In this document: positions 1 through 5,267 of the stretch, in pieces
Layout of the letters: each line of letters opens with the position of its first letter
How positions within the stretch are numbered: position 1 is the stretch's first letter
From: JAYZVT01 sp050248375
Lineage (GTDB): Bacteria; Pseudomonadota; Alphaproteobacteria; Rhizobiales; Methyloligellaceae
Direction of reading: 5' to 3'
NCBI GenBank assembly: GCA_050248375.1
Contig: JBFWSL010000241.1
Location: forward strand, 1-5,331
DNA length: 5,331 bases
The notes under the pieces: generated by a model
Seen by the model: the letters and a program-made list of their open reading frames with translations, nothing else
The model's database searches: none
Told to the model about the DNA's origin: nothing
Translations under genes and position numbers: made by a program

Positions 1-20
1 GACGTGTGCTCTTCCGATCT
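1..20. other. Illumina adapter remnant (not genomic)
   Basis: The first 20 bases are identical to the last 20 bases of the Illumina TruSeq-type read-2 adapter, the stretch ending in GCTCTTCCGATCT that sits directly before the insert. The match stops exactly at the adapter's 3' end, and sequence consistent with the downstream gene begins at base 21. This is an untrimmed read end retained by the assembler, so the window start is a contig end. The adapter reads through without a stop in the frame of the downstream regulator, so a gene caller could wrongly append about six adapter-coded residues to it. Confidence 0.96.
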
Positions 21-817
21 CGGGCGCTCAGGGCCATGGCAGATTCGCCAGTCTCGATGACGATCGCATCGCTGGCACTCTCGCCAAGGGGTTGATGATT
101 CTCGACAGCTTCGGTCCCGATGACGAATTTCTGGGCAATCAGGACATCTGCCGGCGCACCGGGCTGTCCGGGCCGACAGTTTCGCGGCTGGTCTACACGC
201 TGACGGCCTTCGGCTACCTGGAATCCGTTCCACGACTGCGGAAGTTCCGGCTCGGCAACGCACCGCTCGCGCTGGCGAAAACCAAGATGTCGCGCGTCCA
301 TTTTCACACGCTCGCGCGTCCCCTCATGCAGGAGGTAGTGGACTCCGTTGGCGGCGTGTTGCTTCTCGGCGGCAGTGCCGGCGACGATATGGTTTGCCTC
401 GAGGTGTTGCGCAGCAGCGACGCTGTCACCATCAGCGTCGAGGTAGGCACGCGCGTGCCCATGGCCACCTCCGCCTTCGGGCGTGCCTATCTCGCCGCGC
501 TCGATCCAAAGGCGCAAGCGGAGGCTTTTCGTCGTCTGGAGATAGCGCACGGGGCGGACTGGAAAGAGCTCGAGCGCGGTATCATGGAAGCCGCGCGTCA
601 GATCGACCGTCTCGGGTTCTGCGTTTCTCAGGGGCTGTGGAAGCGGGACGTAAGCGCCGTCGGTGTTCCCTTCAGGGACGTCCGCACCGGCTCCATTTTC
701 TCGTTCAGCTGCGGGGCGCCGCAGTTTCTCATGTCATCCCGTGTGCTTCGGTCGAAAACCGGTCCGGCGCTCGTCCGAATGGTCGAAACGCTGGCGCGAC
801 AGTACATGCCGGTATAG
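21..817 (+). CDS. IclR-family transcriptional regulator, 5'-partial
   Basis: This is a DNA-binding regulator of the IclR family: an N-terminal winged helix-turn-helix joined to a C-terminal effector-binding domain, normally acting as a dimer or tetramer on a nearby catabolic operon. The frame is open to the left from TTG 92 back to base 23, and those codons encode a typical IclR N-terminus (TLAKGLMILDSF, from base 77). TTG 92 falls inside that motif and is not the true start. No usable start codon lies between 23 and 92, so the gene is cut by the contig end. About 264 codons remain against a usual 250-280, so only a few residues are lost. The helix-turn-helix covers GNQDICRRTGLSGPTVSRL and the next helix (about 134-220), with the wing after it. 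The effector domain starts near VHFHTLARPLMQEV (about 296) and runs to the stop; the family-typical GTRVPMATSAFGRAYLA is at about 448-498. It lies in the same direction as the dehydrogenase and 26 bp upstream of it, so it is probably co-transcribed and may autoregulate. Its inducer is unknown. Confidence 0.93.
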
Positions 818-824
818 CGCCAGC

Positions 825-831
825 GAGGAGG
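825..831 (+). promoter_or_regulatory. Ribosome binding site of the SDR gene
   Basis: GAGGAGG is a strong Shine-Dalgarno match within the 26-bp gap between the regulator and the dehydrogenase. Its spacing to ATG 844 is 12 nt, longer than the usual 5-9, but no other start codon in the frame lies nearer, and ATG 844 is where the Rossmann-fold N-terminus begins. Confidence 0.6.
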
Positions 832-843
832 CCGCCTTTCAGC

Positions 844-1593
844 ATGGAATTGGGGCTACGAGGAAGGATTGTCGCCATCACGGGGGCGGGTAGCGGGATC
901 GGTGAGGAAATGGCCCGCGCCTTCGCCGAGGAAGGTGCGCATCCCGTTCTGCTCGACATCGACGAGGCGGCGGTGGCCGGGGCCGCGGAGAAGATTCGCG
1001 CCCGCGATAGGGAATGCACCGCGCTGGGGCTGGATGTCACCGATATCGAGGCGGTCGAAGGCAGGTTCGCGGATCTGCGCGCGGAGCATGGACGCATTGA
1101 CGTGCTGGTGAACAACGCCGGTTTCCCGCGCGACGCGTTTCTGACGAAGATGTCGGTCGAGGCCTGGAGCAGCGTCTTGGATGTCGTGCTCAATGGCGCC
1201 TTCAACTGCACGCGTAGCGTCCTGCCGGTCATGATGGATGCAAAGCACGGACGGATCATAAACATCTCCTCGCGTGCCCATCTCGGGAATCCGGGACAGG
1301 CAAACTACTCGGCCGCCAAGGCCGGGCTTATCGGCTTCACGCGTGCCATCGCCCTCGAATGCGGCAAGTTCGATATCACCTGTAATGCTATTGCGCCGGG
1401 ATTGGTGGCAACCCCGTTGATCACCGGCCGCGATGACTACGAGGAATTATCCAGGCGCTTCGCCGCGAATACGCCGATCCGCAGGGTAGGCGAGCCACGT
1501 GACATCGCTTCGGCCGCGCTTTTCCTGGCATCCGATCTCGCCGGATACATCACGGGCGAGACATTGCACGTCACGGGAGGACGCTATGGTTGA
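844..1593 (+). CDS. SDR-family NAD-dependent oxidoreductase (FabG-like)
   Basis: This is a classical short-chain dehydrogenase/reductase of 249 aa, the normal length. It is cytosolic and probably oxidises a hydroxyl group (such as a 3-hydroxyacyl-CoA) or reduces the matching ketone. The nucleotide-binding motif TGAGSGIG is at residues 13-20. Asp38, at the end of the second beta strand (VLLDID), is the acidic residue that favours NAD(H) over NADP(H). Asp64 (LDVTD) should contact the adenine, and NNAG is at 90-93. The catalytic tetrad is complete: Asn117, Ser142, Tyr155 and Lys159 (YSAAK), followed by the PG motif at 185-186. The start is ATG 844 because the beta-1 strand follows directly. The same frame stays open upstream to 394, but that stretch is a shadow of the regulator. 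The gene overlaps the MaoC-like gene by 8 bp, which suggests translational coupling and a shared pathway: together they resemble the hydratase and dehydrogenase pair of (R)-specific beta-oxidation. The substrate is unknown. Confidence 0.93.
   Translation: MELGLRGRIVAITGAGSGIGEEMARAFAEEGAHPVLLDIDEAAVAGAAEKIRARDRECTALGLDVTDIEAVEGRFADLRAEHGRIDVLVNNAGFPRDAFLTKMSVEAWSSVLDVVLNGAFNCTRSVLPVMMDAKHGRIINISSRAHLGNPGQANYSAAKAGLIGFTRAIALECGKFDITCNAIAPGLVATPLITGRDDYEELSRRFAANTPIRRVGEPRDIASAALFLASDLAGYITGETLHVTGGRYG
1575..1580 (+). promoter_or_regulatory. Ribosome binding site of the MaoC-like gene
   Basis: GGGAGG lies inside the last codons of the dehydrogenase, 5 nt before ATG 1586. It fixes the start at 1586 rather than at any upstream codon in the frame, which is open from 1499 but there only shadows the dehydrogenase. 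Confidence 0.75.
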
Positions 1594-2134
1594 GAGACGA
1601 AGCGTATCCCTGGATATGGAGGTGGTGTCCGAGCCGCGCGAGGTGGAGATCCCCGGGCTCGAATTGCCGACGCTCTCCTACGACGACCTCGCGGTCGGTG
1701 CGCGTTTCAGGTCCACCGGGCGAACCATAACCGAAGGCGACGTGACCGCCTTCGCGGGGTTGTCCGGCGACTACAACCTGCTGCATACGGACGCCGAATA
1801 CTGCCGGAACACGAGCTTCGGCCAGCGGATCGCGCATGGATTGCTCGTGCTCTCGGTTACCTCCGGCCTGACCGCGCGACTCAGCCTCATGAAGGCCATG
1901 GAGCCGTCGATCCTCGGCCTGGTCGATCTCCAATGCTCCTGGACGCATCCAACATTCATCGGCGACACGATTCACGTGATCGCCACCATAACCGAGCTCA
2001 CGCCCAGCCGGAGGCCGGACCGCGGCATCGTTGTTCTTGATCGCGCGGCGGTCAATCAACGTGGCGAGGAGGTCATGAACAGCCGCTGGAAGCTGCTTGT
2101 CAGGCGGCGCCAGGAAGCTGGGGCGGCCAAGTAG
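1586..2134 (+). CDS. MaoC-like hot-dog dehydratase/hydratase
   Basis: This 182-aa protein belongs to the MaoC-like (R)-specific enoyl-CoA hydratase family, single hot-dog fold, usually 140-180 aa. It probably adds water to a trans-2-enoyl-CoA or removes it from a 3-hydroxyacyl-CoA. The hydratase-2 motif is clear: Asp62 and His67 in SGDYNLLHTD form the catalytic dyad with the usual spacing of five. FGQRIAHGLL (78-87) is the conserved segment after it. The usual Asn-Pro between Asp and His reads Asn-Leu-Leu here. About 30 residues precede the hot-dog core (LSYDDLAVGARF, from residue 30), a modest N-terminal extension with no recognised domain. The start overlaps the dehydrogenase stop in ATGGTTGA, so the ribosome finishing the upstream gene can restart here. 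A role as partner of that dehydrogenase is inferred from this coupling; the acyl substrate is unknown. Confidence 0.92.
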   Translation: MVERRSVSLDMEVVSEPREVEIPGLELPTLSYDDLAVGARFRSTGRTITEGDVTAFAGLSGDYNLLHTDAEYCRNTSFGQRIAHGLLVLSVTSGLTARLSLMKAMEPSILGLVDLQCSWTHPTFIGDTIHVIATITELTPSRRPDRGIVVLDRAAVNQRGEEVMNSRWKLLVRRRQEAGAAK

Positions 2135-2139
2135 GGATA

Positions 2140-2158
2140 GCCGCCCGCAGAAGGCGGC
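2140..2158 (+). repeat. GC-rich inverted repeat after the MaoC-like gene
   Basis: GCCGCC (2140-2145) and GGCGGC (2153-2158) are perfect 6-bp complementary arms around a 7-nt loop, starting 6 bp after the MaoC stop. A second GGCGGC at 2161-2166 could pair instead. No run of T follows, so it does not look like an intrinsic terminator. It could be an mRNA hairpin that tunes expression of the transporter or stabilises the upstream message, or it may be chance in GC-rich DNA. Confidence 0.35.
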
Positions 2159-2190
2159 AAGGCGGCGAAATGCCGAAACGTCGCGCGGAC

Positions 2191-2203
2191 CTTTCGACGA
2201 AAG
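2191..2203. repeat. 13-bp palindrome upstream of the transporter gene
   Basis: CTTTCG-A-CGAAAG is a perfect palindrome about a single central base. It lies in the 89-bp gap before the transporter gene, ending 20 bp before its GTG start. Symmetric sites of this length are typical of regulator operators, but no promoter elements can be assigned and one such palindrome per few kilobases is expected by chance. Operator function is only a possibility. Confidence 0.25.
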
Positions 2204-2211
2204 CAATCCGC

Positions 2212-2218
2212 GGGGAGG
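2212..2218 (+). promoter_or_regulatory. Ribosome binding site deciding the transporter start
   Basis: GGGGAGG is a strong Shine-Dalgarno match, 5 nt before GTG 2224. The alternative ATG at 2170 has only a weak purine stretch upstream, and its extra 18 residues are polar and basic. GTG 2224 is therefore preferred. Confidence 0.72.
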
Positions 2219-2223
2219 ACAAA

Positions 2224-4152
2224 GTGAGGAGAATCCTCAGCGGTATTCCCGAGCGCGTCTTCGGCGCGCTGGCCTTTGCGTTCGTCGTCTTCCAGGTCCT
2301 GACTGCGGCCGTTCCCCTGTCGAGCATGGAGCAGCGGGCTATCCATGTCGGCTTCGCCGTAGTGCTGCTCCTGATGACGGTTCGGATGCGGCGGGACGAG
2401 GGAGGTTACGCGCTCTATATCGACATGCTCGTCGGCGCCGTAGCGGTGGCGGCAGCGCTCAACATGTATCTGCGATACGAATGGTTCCTGGAGGAGCCGG
2501 GAAGCTCGGAATGGTGGGACCTGTTCCTGGGCGGGGCGCTGTTCCTGATTGTCATCGAGATGTGCCGGCGCACCCATTCGTGGATCCTGATCGTCCTCAT
2601 GCTGGCGCTCCTGGCCTATGCGATGCTCGGCCAGCATATTTCCGGCAGCTTTGGCCATCGCGGTTTCGGCATGTCGTCGATCCTGCAGCAGATGTACCAG
2701 ACGACGCGCGGCATCTGGGGGTCCATCACCAGCGTGTCCGCGACGACCCTGGCGATTTTCATTATTTACGGCACCTACATCAATGCCACCGGGGCGGGCA
2801 ACCTGTTCATGAAGGTCGCCTGCAAGGTGGCGGGACGGCTGCGGGGCGGGCCAGCCCTGGTCTCGGTGGTTTCAAGCAGTCTCGTTGGGACCATCTCGGG
2901 AAGCGCGATGGCGAACGTGGTCATCACGGGCACCTTCACCATCCCCACCATGAAGCGGCTGGGATACCGACCCGCCTTCGCCGGCGCGGTGGAGTCCGTG
3001 GCTTCGACAGGTGGACAGATCATGCCGCCGATAATGGGCGCGGGCGCGTTCCTGATGGCCGAACTGCTGAGCGTCGGATACAACAAGATCGTTGCGGCCG
3101 CACTCCTTCCCGCGCTCGCCTATTATGGCATGTGCGCCTCCGCCGTGCTGTTCCGCGCGGTGAAGCACAATCTCAAGCCTGTGCCGAAGGCGGAAATTCC
3201 CGCTTGGAGCGAAATACTTGTCTGGGGTCAGTTGATTCCGTTCGTCGGCTCCGTCGCCACGCTCATCGTCATGTTCTCGGTGGGGTTCAGCACGGACCTG
3301 GCGGGTTTCGCGGCTTGGGGCTCGCTGGTGCTGATTTATCTCGTGCAGGATCTGAAACCTTCCGCCTTGCTGAGTCGCGCCGTTCATCTCGTCCAGTCCA
3401 CGCGCGAGGCCGCCGTCGCGATCACGAGCATTGTCCCGATCATCCTCGCCGCCGGCATCATCCTCGGCCTGATGAACCAGACCGGACTGCCGATCAAGAT
3501 TAGCGAGCAAATCGGCGTCTTCGCTGAGCAATCCATTTGGATGGGCATGGCGGTTGCGGCCGTGATCACGCTCATCCTGGGTATGGGGCTGCCGACAGCG
3601 GGAGCATATCTTTTGGCCGCCACGGTCATCGCACCTTCAATCGTCAATGTCGGCTTCGACCCGGTCGCGGCGCATCTGTACGTGTTCTATTTCGCAATCC
3701 TCTCCGCGATCACCCCGCCGGTATGCGTCGCCATCTTCGCTAGCCTGCCGATCTCCAAGGCCGGAAGCTGGGAAACGGTCAAGGAGGCGCTGTTGCTGGT
3801 GCCGCTCGCCTATTTCCTGCCGGTGTTCTTTCTATTCGCCCCCGGTTTCCTCATGCGCGGCACTGTGACCGAGGTGTTGCTGACCGGGATTCCCATCATC
3901 GCGGGTTGTGCGGCGGTCACAGGCGCATTGCAATCGGGGAGGGATCACCATGCGATTGGCTCTCCATGCATGCTGATGCTGTGCGCCGGCGGACTGTTGA
4001 TGCTCACCGCGGGCGTCGCCCCGGGCAAGCAGCTCATGCTTCTGGTCCCCGGTGTCGTATTGACGGTTGCCGGTTTTGCGATGTGGAAGTGGCTGGACCG
4101 CAAGCAAGCGCCGCGGGATGCGCTAACGCTCCAGGCTCAGGATCAGAGGTAG
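2224..4152 (+). CDS. TRAP transporter permease, 4TM/12TM fusion (TAXI-type)
   Basis: This inner-membrane permease of a tripartite ATP-independent periplasmic transporter imports an organic solute using an ion gradient. It is 642 aa from GTG 2224, with the small DctQ-like and large DctM-like subunits fused, as is usual for systems served by a TAXI-type binding protein. The N-terminal part (residues about 10-135) holds several hydrophobic helices, including FGALAFAFVVFQVLTAAV and WILIVLMLALLAYAML. The DctM-like core carries the family signatures GTISGSAMANV (222-232), STGGQIMPPIMGAGAF shortly after it, GMGLPTAGAY from 453, and ITPPVC (496-501). About 100 further residues with three hydrophobic segments end the protein, then a short polar tail. 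An in-frame ATG at 2170 would add 18 residues but lacks a good ribosome binding site. No TAXI binding protein lies in the window; it may be beyond an edge or elsewhere. The catabolic neighbours suggest a carboxylate or related acid as cargo, but the sequence does not identify it. Confidence 0.92.
   Translation: MRRILSGIPERVFGALAFAFVVFQVLTAAVPLSSMEQRAIHVGFAVVLLLMTVRMRRDEGGYALYIDMLVGAVAVAAALNMYLRYEWFLEEPGSSEWWDLFLGGALFLIVIEMCRRTHSWILIVLMLALLAYAMLGQHISGSFGHRGFGMSSILQQMYQTTRGIWGSITSVSATTLAIFIIYGTYINATGAGNLFMKVACKVAGRLRGGPALVSVVSSSLVGTISGSAMANVVITGTFTIPTMKRLGYRPAFAGAVESVASTGGQIMPPIMGAGAFLMAELLSVGYNKIVAAALLPALAYYGMCASAVLFRAVKHNLKPVPKAEIPAWSEILVWGQLIPFVGSVATLIVMFSVGFSTDLAGFAAWGSLVLIYLVQDLKPSALLSRAVHLVQSTREAAVAITSIVPIILAAGIILGLMNQTGLPIKISEQIGVFAEQSIWMGMAVAAVITLILGMGLPTAGAYLLAATVIAPSIVNVGFDPVAAHLYVFYFAILSAITPPVCVAIFASLPISKAGSWETVKEALLLVPLAYFLPVFFLFAPGFLMRGTVTEVLLTGIPIIAGCAAVTGALQSGRDHHAIGSPCMLMLCAGGLLMLTAGVAPGKQLMLLVPGVVLTVAGFAMWKWLDRKQAPRDALTLQAQDQR
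4145..4149 (+). promoter_or_regulatory. Ribosome binding site of the crotonase gene
   Basis: AGAGG lies just before the TAG stop of the transporter gene, 6 nt ahead of ATG 4156. The genes are separated by only 3 bp, so translation is probably coupled. Confidence 0.55.
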
Positions 4153-4155
4153 GGC

Positions 4156-4914
4156 ATGTCTTTCGCGACGATTGAAACGAAGGTGCAGGGGGCAACGGGC
4201 TGGATTCGGCTCAATCGGCCTCAGGTGCGAAATGCGCTCAGCGCGCAATGTTTCGCCGAGCTTGACGAGGCGCTCGTGCTGTTCGGCGACAATAAAGAGG
4301 TGCGCAGTGTCGTGTTGATCGGCAATGGGGGCAACTTTTCCAGCGGCCGCGATTTCAAGGATCGGGATGTCCCACCGGATTTCGAGGAGCGCCGGGCCCG
4401 GACATTCACCAATCTCGAGACCTTCCCGAAACCGACCATTGCTGCCGTGGCGGGCTATGCCATCACCGGCGGCATGACGCTTGCCTTGGCCTGCGATCTG
4501 ATCCTCGCGGCAAGCAACGCCGTATTTCAGGACACCCATGCCAGGCTCGGGGCCCTGACGCTGCGCGCGAGCCGTGTCTACGAAGTGCTTGGACCCTTGA
4601 AGGCGCGGGAGCTGCTGTTCACATGCCGGCGGGTGGACGCGCATGATGCGCTGGACATGGGGCTGGTCAACCGTGTGGTCGACCCGGATGAACTCGAGAG
4701 TTCCGCGGCGGAACTCGCTGCGGAGATAAACTCCCATGACCCGCAGGTCGTCGCTGGCATCAAGCGCGTGATTAACAAGGTGCTGCGGGAGGACCAGTTC
4801 CGGTTGCTCGAACTGGAGGAGCTCGAGAAGCGCCGCTTCAACGATCTTAAATCCGAGCGCAGCGCCATGGATAAGGGTCTCGAGCTGATCGCCAAACCAA
4901 AGGAACAGGCATGA
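4156..4914 (+). CDS. Enoyl-CoA hydratase/isomerase (crotonase) family protein
   Basis: This is a crotonase-fold protein of 252 aa, the usual length, expected to be cytosolic, to assemble as trimers or hexamers and to act on an acyl-CoA. The N-terminal strand region holds IRLNRPQVRNAL (17-28), the standard hydratase opening. The first oxyanion-hole loop is NFSSGRDF (60-67), and the second is GYAITGGMTLALACD (100-114). In rat mitochondrial hydratase two glutamates act as acid and base; by motif alignment the first position is Thr108 here (GGMTLAL instead of GG-x-E-LAL) and the second is His128 (FQDTHARLG instead of FG-x-PE-x-x-xG). Simple alkene hydration by the standard mechanism is therefore doubtful. 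Isomerase, hydrolase or lyase chemistry, as in other crotonases, is possible. The C-terminus (about 200-250) is a charged helix rich in Glu, Arg and Lys. It starts 3 bp after the transporter stop and overlaps the ferredoxin gene by 4 bp (ATGA). The family call is secure; the reaction is not known. Confidence 0.92.
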   Translation: MSFATIETKVQGATGWIRLNRPQVRNALSAQCFAELDEALVLFGDNKEVRSVVLIGNGGNFSSGRDFKDRDVPPDFEERRARTFTNLETFPKPTIAAVAGYAITGGMTLALACDLILAASNAVFQDTHARLGALTLRASRVYEVLGPLKARELLFTCRRVDAHDALDMGLVNRVVDPDELESSAAELAAEINSHDPQVVAGIKRVINKVLREDQFRLLELEELEKRRFNDLKSERSAMDKGLELIAKPKEQA

Positions 4915-5249
4915 GTTACGTCGTCACGGACGCGTGCATCAAGTGCAAGTACATGGATTGCGTGGAGGTGTGTCCGGTCGATTGCTTCTACGAGGGCGAG
5001 ACGATGCTCGTCATCAATCCGGCCGAGTGCATCGACTGTGCCGCATGCGTCGTCGAATGCCCGCCTGAGGCGATCGTGCCCGACTCCCATTCCGGAGCGG
5101 AGCGCTGGCTGGATCTGAATATGGAGTTTTCGGCGAAGTGGCCAAACATCACCGAGAAGGGGCAACCGCCCCCGGACAGCAAAAGGTACGAAGGGGAGCC
5201 CGGCAAGTTCGAGAAATACTTCTCGCCCTCTCCCGGGGCGGGATCGTAG
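4911..5249 (+). CDS. fdxA: Seven-iron (3Fe-4S/4Fe-4S) ferredoxin, FdxA/FdI type
   Basis: This is a small cytosolic electron carrier of 112 aa. Its N-terminal half closely follows Azotobacter vinelandii ferredoxin I as I recall it, including DxCIKCKYxDCVEVCPVDCF and the later ECIDCAxC. Cysteine ligands inferred from that protein are Cys9, Cys17 and Cys50 for the 3Fe-4S cluster, and Cys21, Cys40, Cys43 and Cys46 for the 4Fe-4S cluster. Cys12 and Cys25 are the extra cysteines also present in ferredoxin I. The C-terminal half carries the family-typical WPNITEK (117-like segment at residues 76-82) and then a Gly/Pro-rich tail that is less conserved. ATG 4911 overlaps the crotonase stop as ATGA, with AGGA 6 nt upstream, so translation is coupled. 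It probably supplies electrons to or takes them from a redox enzyme of the same pathway, but no partner such as an oxygenase, P450 or CoA reductase lies in the window. FdxA proteins also have general redox roles, so a pathway-specific role is inferred only from position. Confidence 0.95.
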   Translation: MSYVVTDACIKCKYMDCVEVCPVDCFYEGETMLVINPAECIDCAACVVECPPEAIVPDSHSGAERWLDLNMEFSAKWPNITEKGQPPPDSKRYEGEPGKFEKYFSPSPGAGS

Positions 5250-5252
5250 GCC

Positions 5253-5259
5253 GGAAAGG
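5253..5259 (+). promoter_or_regulatory. Ribosome binding site of the lactonase-like gene
   Basis: GGAAAGG lies 8 nt before GTG 5268. In-frame GTG 5259 overlaps it and TTG 5262 is only 2 nt away, which makes GTG 5268 the most likely start. Confidence 0.5.
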
Positions 5260-5267
5260 TGTTGAAG

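Noticed and set aside
36..95. Short reading frame from ATG 36 to TGA 95 (19 residues)
   Set aside because: It is out of frame with the regulator, whose conserved N-terminus occupies the same bases, and it resembles nothing known.
394..843. Long upstream extension of the dehydrogenase frame
   Set aside because: This stretch overlaps the regulator in another frame and encodes Arg-rich, low-complexity sequence typical of a high-GC shadow. The Rossmann fold starts right after ATG 844.
2140..2166. Intrinsic terminator after the MaoC-like gene
   Set aside because: The hairpin arms are present but no T-run follows, and the transporter gene continues the same strand and context.
1571..2206. Minus-strand open frame opposite the MaoC-like gene (211 codons)
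   Set aside because: It mirrors the MaoC gene in high-GC DNA. There is no recognisable domain, and the sense frame has catalytic motifs and a good ribosome binding site.
2097..3503. 468-codon plus-strand open frame overlapping the transporter
   Set aside because: Its product is Arg/Gly/His-rich with no motif, while the transporter frame has clear membrane helices and TRAP signatures.
2872..3531. Minus-strand open frame opposite the transporter (219 codons)
   Set aside because: The product is rich in His, Arg, Asp and Glu without a domain, as expected for the antisense of a membrane protein gene.
4123..4737. Minus-strand open frame opposite the crotonase gene (204 codons)
   Set aside because: It is a shadow of the crotonase gene and spans the transporter-crotonase junction, with no family resemblance.
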